The notes under the pieces: model-generated
Databases searched by the model: none
The model's input: only the letters and a program-made list of their open reading frames with translations
Told to the model about the DNA's origin: nothing
In this document: piece by piece, positions 53,624 through 62,614 of the stretch
How the letters are laid out: every line of letters begins with the position of its first letter
Position numbering within the stretch: the stretch's first letter is position 1
Assembly: GCA_015057035.1 (NCBI GenBank)
Contig: SVFC01000005.1
Location: 1-64,000 of the forward strand
DNA length: 64,000 nucleotides
Reading direction: 5' to 3'
Source of the DNA: Lachnospiraceae bacterium
GTDB lineage: Bacteria > Bacillota > Clostridia > Lachnospirales > Lachnospiraceae
Position numbers and translations under genes: made by a program

Positions 53624-55300
53624 ATGGCTTGTCTTACCTTAAAAAAATCCAACTGTAAAAACTGCTATAAATGTATTCGACATTGTCCAGTCAAAGCCAT
53701 TCGATTTTCTGGGAATCAGGCGCATATTATGAAAGACGAATGCATTTTATGTGGACAGTGTTTCGTAGTATGTCCTCAAAATGCCAAGGAAATTGTGGAT
53801 TCTACAGAAACTGTAAAAGTGATGTTAAAAGAAGAAAATCCAGTTTTTGTCAGTCTTGCACCTTCCTTTATTGCCAACTACGAAGGTGTTGGCATTGAGG
53901 CAATGAGAGAAGCATTACAGAAGTTAGGATTTATAGACGTGGAAGAGACTGCCATCGGCGCCACTATTGTAAAAAATGAATACGAGAAAATGCTGGCAGA
54001 GGGAGAGCGTGATGTCATTATTACCTCTTGTTGTCCAACCATTAATTTGTTGATTCAGAGACATTTTCCAAGCGCATTGCCATATCTGGCGGACGTAGTG
54101 TCTCCAATGCTGGCACATTGTATGGACATTAAGAAACGCTATCCAAATGCGAAAACAGTATTTATTGGACCTTGTGTGTCTAAGAAATATGAAGGCGAAA
54201 GTTCAGGTGGAATTGTAGATGCAGTCCTGACATTTGAAGAGTTATCCAACTGGTTAAAAGAAGAAAATATCCAGTTAAAGCAGGAAGTAAAAGAGAATGA
54301 AGCTAGCCGTGCCAGATTTTTCCCAACTGCTGGTGGAATTTTAAAAACTATGAAGCAGGAAACTTCCGAATATACATATCTGACCTTTGATGGAGTGGAG
54401 AGTTGTATGAATGCACTTCGCGATATTGAGGAAGGCCGTGTACATAAATGCTTCATTGAAATGTCCGCTTGTGTAGGCAGTTGTATTGGTGGACCTGTTA
54501 TGGAAAAATACCATAACTCCCAGTTGATTAGTGATTATATTGCAATTAGTGAGTTTGCAGGAAAAGAGGACTTCCCAGTGGAACAGCCTGCATCTGAGAA
54601 CATAAAAAAGACCTTTGTCCAAGGCGAACGTAATCTGCATCAGCCTTCAGAAGAAGAAATTAATGATGTGCTTCGCCAAATGGGCAAAACAAAACCTTCG
54701 GATGAACTAAATTGTGGCTCCTGTGGATACAATACCTGTAGAGAAAAGGCAATTGCTGTTTGTCAGGGCAAAGCAGAGATTTCTATGTGTTTACCATATC
54801 TGAAGAAAAAAGCAGAGAGTTTTTCTAATACAATTGTAAAGAATACGCCAAACGCCATTGTGGTAATTGATGAAGATTTGCAGGTTCAGCAGATTAACGA
54901 AGCGGCTAGAAAAATGATGAATCTTCGGTTTAGTTCGGATATTCTGGGAGAATCAGTGGTGCGTGTGTTAGATCCAGTGGATTTTATTCAGGTGCTTGAT
55001 TCGGGTGAAAGCATTCACGATAAGAAAGTTTATCTGGAAGAATACAAACGTTATGTAGAACAGTCCATTGTGCATGATGAAGAGTCACATCTTCTAATCT
55101 GTATTATGCGTGATATTACAGAAGAAGAAAAACATCGTGAAAAACGAGAGGATATTAGTCGTCAGACAATAGAAGTTGCAGACAAAGTGGTGGACAAGCA
55201 GATGCGAATTGTCCAGGAAATCGCCTCCCTTTTAGGAGAAACTGCAGCGGAAACCAAGATTGCACTTACCAAATTAAAGGAGTCAATTAAGGATGAATAA
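53624..55300 (+). CDS. Sensory-type [FeFe] hydrogenase with PAS domain (HydS-like)
   Basis: A 558-residue protein: two [4Fe-4S] motifs (CKNCYKCIRHCP, CILCGQCFVVCP) in the first 50 residues; an H-cluster domain with L1 TSCCPTIN (C136, C137), L2 IGPCVSKKYE and L3 EMSACVGSCIGGPVM; a four-Cys Fe-S motif (NCGSCGYNTC, then C and C) near 365; a PAS domain from about 405 (NTPNAIVVIDEDLQVQQINEAA); and a coiled tail. The altered L1 and L3 motifs and the PAS domain match group C sensory hydrogenases, which report H2 or redox state. The phosphatase gene overlaps its end by 8 bases. Confidence 0.88.
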   Translation: MACLTLKKSNCKNCYKCIRHCPVKAIRFSGNQAHIMKDECILCGQCFVVCPQNAKEIVDSTETVKVMLKEENPVFVSLAPSFIANYEGVGIEAMREALQKLGFIDVEETAIGATIVKNEYEKMLAEGERDVIITSCCPTINLLIQRHFPSALPYLADVVSPMLAHCMDIKKRYPNAKTVFIGPCVSKKYEGESSGGIVDAVLTFEELSNWLKEENIQLKQEVKENEASRARFFPTAGGILKTMKQETSEYTYLTFDGVESCMNALRDIEEGRVHKCFIEMSACVGSCIGGPVMEKYHNSQLISDYIAISEFAGKEDFPVEQPASENIKKTFVQGERNLHQPSEEEINDVLRQMGKTKPSDELNCGSCGYNTCREKAIAVCQGKAEISMCLPYLKKKAESFSNTIVKNTPNAIVVIDEDLQVQQINEAARKMMNLRFSSDILGESVVRVLDPVDFIQVLDSGESIHDKKVYLEEYKRYVEQSIVHDEESHLLICIMRDITEEEKHREKREDISRQTIEVADKVVDKQMRIVQEIASLLGETAAETKIALTKLKESIKDE

Positions 55301-56465
55301 TTTGTGCTTAGAATACGGCTACAAAAGTGTCCATCATTATGGGGAAGAACTATGTGGTGACCATGTTGAAGTAGCAGAGCAGAATGAAAATTCCATAGTA
55401 ATTGTCTTGGCAGATGGTTTGGGAAGTGGGGTAAAAGCCAGTATTTTATCTACACTTACTTCTAAGATTATCGCTACAATGCTGGCAGAAGGTATGTCCA
55501 TTGATGAGTGTGTATCCACCATTGCGGCTACTTTGCCAGTATGTTCCGTGCGAGGTGTAGCATATTCTACGTTTACGATTATGCACATTATAGAGAATGA
55601 AACCATTGAGATTATTCAGTATGATAATCCAGAAGTTATTATGCTTCGTGATGGGGTGAATTTTGAATATCCTAGAACAGAAATGACAATAGATGGGAAA
55701 AAAATATATAAAACTATTCAGCATTTGCAGGAAGGGGACGTATTTATCGCTATGAGCGATGGCTGTCCTCATGCAGGAGCGCACAACACCTATAATTATG
55801 GTTGGAAAAGAGAAGACATTATAGGATTCATGGAAGTGATGAATATGAATGGTCTGGCAGCCAAGAATCTGGCAACAATGCTAATCGAAGAATGTGAAAA
55901 ACTGTATGAAAATGAACCTTCTGATGATGCTACAGCCTGTGTGGTCAAGATTCGCAAGCGTGAACCAATCAATATTTTATTTGGTCCACCACTGAATCCA
56001 GAAGATGAAAGTAGTATGTTTTCTTTATTCTTTTCCCAGGAAGGCAGACATGTGGTTTGCGGAGGCACTACATCTAAACTTGTGGCCAAATTTCTTGGAG
56101 AAGATATTGAAACAGTTATGAACACCGAAGAAACCGACATTCCACCAATGGCAAAGATTGATGGGGTTGACCTGGTTACCGAAGGCGTTGTTACAATTAA
56201 CCGCGTAACAGAGTATGCAAAGGATTATCTTGGTGAAAATGAACGTTTTGAAGAATGGTATTTCAAGAAAAATGGTGCAGCACGGATTTGCAAATTGCTT
56301 TTTGAAGAGGCAACTGATATTAATTTCTATGTAGGAAAAGCAATTAATCCTGCGCATCAGAACCCGAATCTGCAGATAAATATTAATATTAAGATGAGTC
56401 TTGTGGAGGATTTGTCAAAATCCTTGCGAGAACTGGGAAAACGAGTTAAAGTTAGTTATTTCTAA
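55293..56465 (+). CDS. SpoIIE/PP2C-type serine phosphatase coupled to the sensory hydrogenase
   Basis: A 390-residue protein. The first ~225 residues are a PPM/SpoIIE phosphatase: VIVLADGLGSGVKASILST near residue 33 with the metal Asp, FIAMSDGCPHAG near 152, and EPSDDATACVVKI near 210. The remaining ~165 residues are not recognised. It overlaps the sensory hydrogenase gene and has RBS AAAGGAG inside it, so both are made together. Such pairs are known in other H2-producing anaerobes; a phosphoprotein target is expected but not seen here. Confidence 0.87.
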   Translation: MNNLCLEYGYKSVHHYGEELCGDHVEVAEQNENSIVIVLADGLGSGVKASILSTLTSKIIATMLAEGMSIDECVSTIAATLPVCSVRGVAYSTFTIMHIIENETIEIIQYDNPEVIMLRDGVNFEYPRTEMTIDGKKIYKTIQHLQEGDVFIAMSDGCPHAGAHNTYNYGWKREDIIGFMEVMNMNGLAAKNLATMLIEECEKLYENEPSDDATACVVKIRKREPINILFGPPLNPEDESSMFSLFFSQEGRHVVCGGTTSKLVAKFLGEDIETVMNTEETDIPPMAKIDGVDLVTEGVVTINRVTEYAKDYLGENERFEEWYFKKNGAARICKLLFEEATDINFYVGKAINPAHQNPNLQININIKMSLVEDLSKSLRELGKRVKVSYF

Positions 56466-56536
56466 GAACTATACATATGATACATATGGATTTGGTTGCA
56501 TTTTACAAAATGCTATGGTAAAATTCATAAGTTACA

Positions 56537-56595
56537 AAGGTGAGTTCGAGACCTTCCTCACCGACCTACATAGGGAAAAAACAAAACTAAAGGAG
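56537..56595 (+). promoter_or_regulatory. Structured queT leader (candidate preQ1 riboswitch)
   Basis: GGTGAG/CTCACC (56539-56562) has a 12-base loop whose CCTT (56552-56555) can pair with AAGG of the RBS (56590-56593). An alternative helix AAGGT/ACCTT excludes the first. A short hairpin and an A-rich linker (GGGAAAAAACAAAACTAAAGG region) follow. A hairpin, an A-rich tail and loop pairing to the RBS are the hallmarks of preQ1 aptamers, and the gene is queT, but consensus bases do not all match. Confidence 0.4.
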
Positions 56596-56599
56596 ACAA

Positions 56600-57124
56600 A
56601 TGAATATGAGAAAGTCAAGTGTTGCAACACTCACACAAGCAGCGATCATTGCGGCGCTATATGTAGTGTTGACAATGATTGCCAACGCATTGGGGTTGGC
56701 AAATTATGCCATTCAGGTGAGATTTTCAGAGGCGCTGTGTGTGTTACCGTTTTTTACCGTGTCAGCGGTGCCTGGACTGTATATTGGCTGTGTGATTGCC
56801 AATTTATTGACGGGAGCGGCTATTTGGGACATCCTGTTTGGAAGCCTTGCGACCCTAATTGGTGCAATTGGAACTTATCTATTACGTAAGCATAAGTTTT
56901 TAATGACCTTACCCCCAGTGATTGCAAATGCGATTATTGTGCCATTGGTTCTGCGCTATGGTTACGGAATTACTTGGGAATTCGAAGGAGTAGATTGGTC
57001 TATTCCATATTTTGCTACAACAGTAGGAATTGGCGAGATTATCTCAGTATGTGTACTGGGGAGTTTACTATTAAAAGTGTTATTACCATATAGAAATATT
57101 ATATTTGGTACACAGTCCAAATAA
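56600..57124 (+). CDS. queT: QueT-family queuosine precursor ECF S component
   Basis: A 174-residue membrane protein with five or six spans. The QueT pattern is clear: AAIIAALYVVLTMIANALGLANYAIQVRFSEAL near the N-terminus (read as IQVRFSEALCVLP), then VPGLYIGCVIANLLTGA, DILFGSLATLIGA and a C-terminal VGIGEIISV. It binds preQ1 or a related queuine precursor for ECF-driven uptake. RBS AAAGGAG, which the leader hairpin could mask. Confidence 0.88.
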   Translation: MNMRKSSVATLTQAAIIAALYVVLTMIANALGLANYAIQVRFSEALCVLPFFTVSAVPGLYIGCVIANLLTGAAIWDILFGSLATLIGAIGTYLLRKHKFLMTLPPVIANAIIVPLVLRYGYGITWEFEGVDWSIPYFATTVGIGEIISVCVLGSLLLKVLLPYRNIIFGTQSK

Positions 57125-57177
57125 CTCGACTGTAAAGTGATGATATACGAATAGAAAATAAAAAATAGGAGGTAGTT

Positions 57178-58971
57178 ATGAAGAAGTTGCTGGATTTAAT
57201 TTCAGAAGAAGTAACAAAAGCATTCGTGGAATGTGGTTATGATGAAAAATACGGAAAGGTTACATTATCTAATAGACCTGACCTTTGTGAATATCAGTGC
57301 AATGGTGCAATGGCAGCTGCCAAAGAATATAAATGTGCTCCATTTATGATTTCTGATAAGATTGCAGAAATTCTATCTGGAAATGCTATGTTTTCCATGG
57401 TGGAATCTGTAAAACCAGGATTTTTAAACCTGAAATTGGACGGTGCATATTTAGCCTCTTATTTAAATGATATGCAGGCAGATGCAGGACGTTTTGGTTG
57501 TGATAAACCAGAAAATCCTAAGACGATTATGGTTGACTACGGCGGAGCAAATGTGGCTAAGCCACTTCATGTAGGACATCTTCGTTCTGCAATTATCGGT
57601 GAAAGTATAAAACGTATTGGTAAATTCATTGGTCATGAGATGATTGGTGACGTGCATCTTGGAGACTGGGGGCTCCAGATGGGTCTTGTTATTACAGAAC
57701 TTAAGTTAAGAAAACCAGAGCTGGTGTATTTTGATGAGTCTTTCGAAGGTGAGTATCCAGAAGAAGCACCATTTACTATCTCTGAATTAGAAGAAATTTA
57801 TCCAACAGCCAGCGGTAAATCTAAAACAGACGAGGCGTATAAAGAGGCTGCCCTTGCTGCAACCAATGAATTACAGCAGGGAAGAAGAGGATATCGTGCA
57901 TTACTTGCGCATATTTTAGCCGTTTCTGTGACAGACTTAAAGAAGAACTATGATAATCTGAATGTATCATTTGAGTTATGGAAGGGTGAATCAGACGCAC
58001 AGCCTTATATTCCAGATATGGTTCAGAAGTTAAAAGATGGTGGATTTGCTTACGAAAGCGAAGGCGCACTTGTAGTTGATGTAAAAGAAGAAACAGATAC
58101 TAAGGAGATTCCACCTTGTATTATCTTAAAATCTGACGGAGCATCATTATACAGTACAACAGACCTAGCAACTCTGGTAATGCGTATGGAAGACTATAAT
58201 CCAGAAGGCATTATTTATATTACTGACAAACGTCAGGAACTTCACTTCAACCAGGTGTTCCGCTGTGCTAAGAAGACTGGCATTGTAAAACCTGAAACAG
58301 AACTGACACATATTGGTTTTGGTACCATGAACGGCAAGGATGGCAAGCCATTCAAGACTCGTGATGGTGGTGTAATGCGTCTGGAATATCTCATTCAGGA
58401 AATTTATGAAGAGATGTTAAAGAAGATTACAGAAAATCAGAAATCCAAAGAAGATCTGGATATCAGCACAGAAGAAGCAGAAAAAATCGCAAGAACAGTA
58501 GCTCTTGCAGCAATTAAGTATGGTGACCTTTCTAACCAGGCAAGTAAGGATTACATCTTCGATATTGACAGATTTACATCCTTTGAAGGTAACACAGGTC
58601 CATACATCCTTTACACCATTGTTCGTATCAAATCCATCCTTGGAAAATACGAAGCAACAGGCAAATCTGTAAGTGATTGCCTCGGTGTAATGGAAGCAGC
58701 TCACAACGATCATGAGAAGGATTTAATGCTTTCTTTATCACGTTTTAATGCAGTTGTAGAAAATGCATACGAAGAAGTAGCACCACACAAGATTTGTGCT
58801 TACATCTATGAACTTGCGAACGCTTTCAATGGCTTCTATCATGGAACTAAAATCCTGTCAGAAGCAGATGAAAACGTACAGAAATCTTATATTGGTTTAT
58901 TAAGTCTCACAAAGAGCGTATTAGAAACCTGTATTGATATGCTTGGTTTTGAAGCGCCAGAGAGAATGTAA
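57178..58971 (+). CDS. argS: Arginyl-tRNA synthetase
   Basis: A 597-residue class I synthetase. The N-terminal additional domain (1-~110) is followed by DYGGANVAKPLHVGHLRSAIIGE with the HIGH-type HVGH near residue 130. The catalytic core continues with GDVHLGDWG and the YSTTDLAT element; the KMSKS region is degenerate (MNGKDGKPFKTRDG), as is common in ArgRS. The DALR anticodon domain ends at EAPERM. RBS TAGGAGG. Confidence 0.95.
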   Translation: MKKLLDLISEEVTKAFVECGYDEKYGKVTLSNRPDLCEYQCNGAMAAAKEYKCAPFMISDKIAEILSGNAMFSMVESVKPGFLNLKLDGAYLASYLNDMQADAGRFGCDKPENPKTIMVDYGGANVAKPLHVGHLRSAIIGESIKRIGKFIGHEMIGDVHLGDWGLQMGLVITELKLRKPELVYFDESFEGEYPEEAPFTISELEEIYPTASGKSKTDEAYKEAALAATNELQQGRRGYRALLAHILAVSVTDLKKNYDNLNVSFELWKGESDAQPYIPDMVQKLKDGGFAYESEGALVVDVKEETDTKEIPPCIILKSDGASLYSTTDLATLVMRMEDYNPEGIIYITDKRQELHFNQVFRCAKKTGIVKPETELTHIGFGTMNGKDGKPFKTRDGGVMRLEYLIQEIYEEMLKKITENQKSKEDLDISTEEAEKIARTVALAAIKYGDLSNQASKDYIFDIDRFTSFEGNTGPYILYTIVRIKSILGKYEATGKSVSDCLGVMEAAHNDHEKDLMLSLSRFNAVVENAYEEVAPHKICAYIYELANAFNGFYHGTKILSEADENVQKSYIGLLSLTKSVLETCIDMLGFEAPERM

Positions 58972-59001
58972 CTCGCCAAAATTATAATGGAGGTAAAAAC
59001 G

Positions 59002-59301
59002 ATGAAATTTAATACAGAAAGTTTTGAAAAAGAAGTTTTAAATGGAACAGGAATCGCAATGGTGGATTTCTATGCAGATTGGTGTGGTCCATGTAAGATG
59101 CTTGCGCCAACAATTGAAGAAATTGCATCTGATCGTACGGATATTCTTGTAGGAAAGATTAACGTAGATGAAACTCCAGATTTGGCAGCAAAGTATGGTG
59201 TTATGAGCATTCCAACTGTAATTGTATTTAAAGACGGAGTAGAAGTTGCAAGAAGTGTTGGCTTCAAATCTAAACCAGAATTGCTGGGAATGTTAGAATA
59301 A
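59002..59301 (+). CDS. trxA: Thioredoxin
   Basis: A 99-residue disulfide reductase with the active site DFYADWCGPCKMLAP near residue 27 and the cis-Pro MSIPTVIVFKDG near 72. Start at ATG 59002, 8 bases after GGAGG; the earlier ATG at 58987 lies on that RBS. It follows argS by 30 bases and ends before a strong terminator. Confidence 0.95.
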   Translation: MKFNTESFEKEVLNGTGIAMVDFYADWCGPCKMLAPTIEEIASDRTDILVGKINVDETPDLAAKYGVMSIPTVIVFKDGVEVARSVGFKSKPELLGMLE

Positions 59302-59350
59302 TTTATAGAAAATAATTCTAAACAAACTAAACAAAATTTAAACTATAATG

Positions 59351-59392
59351 AAAAGACGATAAAGTCCATTGACTTTGTCGTCTTTTCTTTTA
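59351..59392 (+). terminator. Intrinsic terminator after trxA
   Basis: AAAAGACGATAAAGTC / GACTTTGTCGTCTTTT (one mismatch), 4-base loop, T-rich tail. Confidence 0.9.
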
Positions 59393-59441
59393 TACTCGAA
59401 AAAAAACAACTTGATTTTATGAGAGATAAAAGAGGTGCAAG

Positions 59442-60425
59442 ATGGAGAAGAGAACGAAAAGAATATTGTTAGGGACAGGCGTTTTTGCTGCAGGTGTCGT
59501 GGCTGTAAAATCAGTCTCTGATCTTGTGACAAAATATTTGATGAAGGTGGCAATAGACAGAGAGCCACCCGTAAGTGCGACTCAATCTAATAAAATGAAA
59601 GAACGCATTATGGCGGATGAATCAATTTGCGAATTTACCACTGCTATTAATATGGCAAAGGAACAACTTGAATTAGGTGATTGTGAAACCGTAGATATTG
59701 TTGCAGATGATGGAATCATGTTGTTAGGGCATTGGCATCAAGCAGAGAATCCCAAGCGTACAATTATAGCGATGCATGGTTGGCGTTCTTCATGGTCTAG
59801 TGATTTTGGAATCATTTCAGATTTTTGGCACAAAAACAATTGTAATGTGTTGTATGTAGAACAAAGAGGACAGAATAATAGCGGTGGAGATTATATGGGA
59901 TTTGGCTTGCTAGAACGATTTGACTGTCTGAACTGGATTTGTTGGGTGAACGAACGTTGCGGAATAGATCTTCCAATTTATTTGGGCGGGGTGTCTATGG
60001 GGGCAAGTACAGTTTTAATGGCAACAGGATTAGACTTGCCAGAGAACGTAAAAGGTGTTGTGGCGGATTGTGGATTTACCTCTCCATATGCCATTTGGAA
60101 ACATGTAGTAGAAGATAATTTGCGATTGCCATATGGACTTTATGCAACTGCAGCAGAAGATATTTGTAAGAAAGCAATACAAGTTAGTCCAAAAGATTAT
60201 TCTACTGTGGATGCCATGAAAGTATGCAAAGTGCCAGTGTTGTTCATTCATGGAACAGACGATGGCTTTGTTCCAGTAGAGATGAGCTATGAGAACTATA
60301 AGGCGTGCATTGCACCAAAACGTATTATGGTAGTTCCAGGTGCAAATCACGGAATGAGTTATTTTATTGACAAAGAAAAATACGAGAAAGAAATAAAGGA
60401 ATTTTGGAGAGAGTACGATGTTTGA
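59442..60425 (+). CDS. Membrane-anchored alpha/beta hydrolase
   Basis: A 327-residue protein with a short basic start and one N-terminal hydrophobic segment (about 7-25), then an alpha/beta-hydrolase fold: oxyanion region HGWRSSWSSDFG near residue 107, nucleophile elbow GGVSMGASTVLM (Ser near 188), the acid in FIHGTDDGFVP near 268, and the His in PGANHGMSYF near 304. It resembles clostridial hydrolases annotated as dienelactone- or peptidase-like; the substrate is unknown. Its stop overlaps the next gene by 8 bases. Confidence 0.82.
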   Translation: MEKRTKRILLGTGVFAAGVVAVKSVSDLVTKYLMKVAIDREPPVSATQSNKMKERIMADESICEFTTAINMAKEQLELGDCETVDIVADDGIMLLGHWHQAENPKRTIIAMHGWRSSWSSDFGIISDFWHKNNCNVLYVEQRGQNNSGGDYMGFGLLERFDCLNWICWVNERCGIDLPIYLGGVSMGASTVLMATGLDLPENVKGVVADCGFTSPYAIWKHVVEDNLRLPYGLYATAAEDICKKAIQVSPKDYSTVDAMKVCKVPVLFIHGTDDGFVPVEMSYENYKACIAPKRIMVVPGANHGMSYFIDKEKYEKEIKEFWREYDV

Positions 60426-61101
60426 AGCTGCAAATGAAGATAAAATGTATATGGAAATGTTGATGTCCAATGTGAATAAAGATACTTTAGAATGGGCGCA
60501 GCGGAGAGGCATGGATGCACAATGCCTTATGACCTATTATAATTGTGCAATGAGAGAAGTGGAGACAAAATTTCGTGTCTTAGATGAAGAGTTTTCATTG
60601 TTAAATGATAGAAATCCTATTAGCAGTATTAAAACTAGATTGAAATCGGTTCCAAGTATTGTTGAGAAATTAGAACGAAGAGGTTGGGAAGTTTCATTAA
60701 CCACGATTGAAAGGGAAATTAATGACATAGCAGGGGTACGTGTTATCTGTTCTTTTACTCAGGATGTGTATAAAATGGCAGATGCGTTACTAGCACAGGA
60801 TGATATTACGCTTGTAGCATATAAAGACTATATTAAGCATCCAAAACCAAATGGTTATCGTAGTTTGCATCTAATTGTTGAAGTCCCAATCTTTTTGGAA
60901 AAGCAAAAGCGTAAAATGAAAGTGGAGATTCAATTGCGTACCATCTCAATGGATTGCTGGGCAAGTTTAGAACATCAATTACGTTATAAGAAGGGAAAGC
61001 ATTTGCCTGAAATGACGGAGCAGGAACTTCTTACCTGTGCAAAACTGAGTATGGAATTAGACGAACGGATGGAGAAACTAAGGAAAGAGACGAATATATA
61101 A
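60418..61101 (+). CDS. Small alarmone synthetase (RelQ/YjbM-type GTP pyrophosphokinase)
   Basis: A 227-residue single-domain (p)ppGpp synthetase. The RelA/SpoT synthetase motifs are present: SIKTRLKS near residue 65, NDIAGVRVICSF near 101, HPKPNGYRSLHLIVEVP near 140, and VEIQLRTISMDCWASLEHQLRYKK near 170. No hydrolase, TGS or ACT domain is present, which marks the RelQ/RelP class. The start overlaps the upstream hydrolase gene by 8 bases. It responds to stress signals rather than to stalled ribosomes. Confidence 0.9.
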   Translation: MFEAANEDKMYMEMLMSNVNKDTLEWAQRRGMDAQCLMTYYNCAMREVETKFRVLDEEFSLLNDRNPISSIKTRLKSVPSIVEKLERRGWEVSLTTIEREINDIAGVRVICSFTQDVYKMADALLAQDDITLVAYKDYIKHPKPNGYRSLHLIVEVPIFLEKQKRKMKVEIQLRTISMDCWASLEHQLRYKKGKHLPEMTEQELLTCAKLSMELDERMEKLRKETNI

Positions 61102-61105
61102 CAGT

Positions 61106-61142
61106 GAAAAACAGGAAGCGTGGTAATCGCTTCCTGTTTTTC
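61106..61142. terminator. Terminator after the alarmone synthetase gene
   Basis: GAAAAACAGGAAGCG / CGCTTCCTGTTTTTC, a perfect 15-bp stem with a 7-base loop. A-run on one side and T-run on the other, so it could work both ways. Confidence 0.93.
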
Positions 61143-61143
61143 A

Positions 61144-61172
61144 TTGCAAGCAATTCGATAGTTTGTTATACT
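61144..61172 (+). promoter_or_regulatory. Candidate sigma-A promoter of the HAD-NUDIX unit
   Basis: TTGCAA at 61144 and TATACT at 61167-61172 with a 17-base spacer. Confidence 0.65.
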
Positions 61173-61212
61173 TATTTTAGAAGCGTAACGCATTAGATTG
61201 GGAGCCAAAATA

Positions 61213-61887
61213 ATGATAAAAGCAGTCATTTTTGATATGTATGAAACACTAATTACACAGTTTGAGAGCCCACTATATTATGGAACTCAGATGGCAGAAG
61301 ATGTAGGGCTTACCCCGGAAGTTTTTTTGCCAAGCTGGCGAAGGACAGAAGTGGATCGTGGAACTGGAAAAATGACCTTTGAACAGTCCATAGAATTAGT
61401 GTTAAATGAGCATAATTTATATTCGGATGAATTGTATCATAAGATTGTAGAGAAGAGAATTGCAATTCAGGCAGACTGTTTTCATCATTTGCACGAAGAA
61501 ATCATCTCTATGCTTTCGGAGCTTAAGACCAAGGGGATGAAGATTGGGTTAATTAGTAATTGTTTCTCTGAAGAAGCAAAGCTGATTCATGAGAGTGCGT
61601 TATATCCATTTTTTGATGTAGTTTGTTTGTCTTATGAAGAAGGAATTATGAAGCCAGAGAAAGAGATTTTTTATAGATGTATGAGTAGACTTGGTGTTCA
61701 GCCAGAGGAGTGCTTGTATGTGGGCGATGGTGGTAGTCAGGAGTTAGAAACTGCTCGTGGATTAGGAATGCAAGCAGTACAAGCGGTCTGGTATCGCTGT
61801 GAGGAAGGTGAGGGCAGAATGGCTGCAATACGCTCAGAGTTTCAGCAGGTAGAAGGTCCATTGGAGATTGTGAGAAAATTATGTTAG
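61213..61887 (+). CDS. HAD-superfamily hydrolase
   Basis: A 224-residue HAD enzyme: motif I AVIFDMYETLITQ (second Asp replaced by Tyr in DxD/E; reads D-M-Y-E-T), a helical cap, motif II LISNCFSEE near 117, the Lys in IMKPEKEIFY and motif IV VGDGGSQELETA near 174. The DMYET start is that of haloacid-dehalogenase-like or YjjG-like branches. Start at ATG 61213 after GGGAG; the TTG at 61198 is part of the RBS. The next gene overlaps by 7 bases. Confidence 0.82.
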   Translation: MIKAVIFDMYETLITQFESPLYYGTQMAEDVGLTPEVFLPSWRRTEVDRGTGKMTFEQSIELVLNEHNLYSDELYHKIVEKRIAIQADCFHHLHEEIISMLSELKTKGMKIGLISNCFSEEAKLIHESALYPFFDVVCLSYEEGIMKPEKEIFYRCMSRLGVQPEECLYVGDGGSQELETARGLGMQAVQAVWYRCEEGEGRMAAIRSEFQQVEGPLEIVRKLC

Positions 61888-62336
61888 CAAAAAATAAAAG
61901 TGGTTGGAGTGTATTAGAATATTTAAATATCGGCGAAGATAAAATAGCTGACTATGAAAATGTCACAGGAGCATTCGCAATTGTGAATGTAAAAGGTCAA
62001 TATTTAATAGGATACAATTCTTGGAGACAGCAATGGGAATTCCCTGCTGGTGGTATAGAGCAAGGTGAAACCGCAAGACAGGCTGCAGAAAGAGAACTGT
62101 TTGAAGAAACTCACCAGATAAACCATGATTTGGAATTTAGAGGTTTATTTAAAGTTATGAAGCCAAATGGAGAAATAAAGTATCAAGCAATATTCTTGGG
62201 ATATCAGGATGAGTTAGCGCCATTTGACAAACACAATGGTGATGAGATGGACGAAATAAGGTTGTGGGATTTAAAAGAAGACATTGGTTATGTGGATGAA
62301 TGTGATTTAAAAATGGTTGAGATGGCCTGTTTATAA
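61881..62336 (+). CDS. NUDIX hydrolase
   Basis: A 151-residue pyrophosphohydrolase. The Nudix box is GGIEQGETARQAAERELFEET near residue 56, split here as GGIEQGE and AAERELFEET; it follows the expected GxxxxxExxxxxxxREUxEE pattern. Members hydrolyse nucleoside diphosphate derivatives. The start lies inside the end of the HAD gene, so the two are translationally coupled and may act on related nucleotides or sugar phosphates. Confidence 0.88.
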   Translation: MLAKNKSGWSVLEYLNIGEDKIADYENVTGAFAIVNVKGQYLIGYNSWRQQWEFPAGGIEQGETARQAAERELFEETHQINHDLEFRGLFKVMKPNGEIKYQAIFLGYQDELAPFDKHNGDEMDEIRLWDLKEDIGYVDECDLKMVEMACL

Positions 62337-62359
62337 ATTGAGATATGAGGAGGTATGAT

Positions 62360-62569
62360 ATGAGAGATAAATACGTGATAAATTGTCCGTTTTGTGGTGG
62401 GACAGAGATAATTGAGAGTTATCAAACTGGATATGCAACGATAACGGCGACTAGTAATATGTGGGGTGGAGTTGCACTATATCATTCTATTTGCCGCAAC
62501 TGTGGAAGCGTAGTAAGAAGTTATGTAAAGGAACCAGAGAAACTTCTGAAACGAAAAGATAGAAAATAG
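62360..62569 (+). CDS. Small zinc-ribbon protein (69 aa), unknown function
   Basis: A 69-residue protein with two Cys pairs: CPFCGG near residue 9 and CRNCGS near 45, a zinc-ribbon layout, with a short aromatic stretch (TSNMWGGVALYHS) between them and a basic end. The start at 62360 follows GAGGAGG by seven or so bases; the longer frame starts on the RBS. I do not recognise a named family. Confidence 0.65.
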   Translation: MRDKYVINCPFCGGTEIIESYQTGYATITATSNMWGGVALYHSICRNCGSVVRSYVKEPEKLLKRKDRK

Positions 62570-62614
62570 TGAGGCACGACATTTTAGATTGTTAGAGTAA
62601 GAGGTGAAGATACT

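Noticed and set aside
56401-56889. A 162-codon + strand frame across the phosphatase end, the queT leader and queT
   Set aside because: It covers two well-supported genes in another frame and its product has no recognisable pattern.
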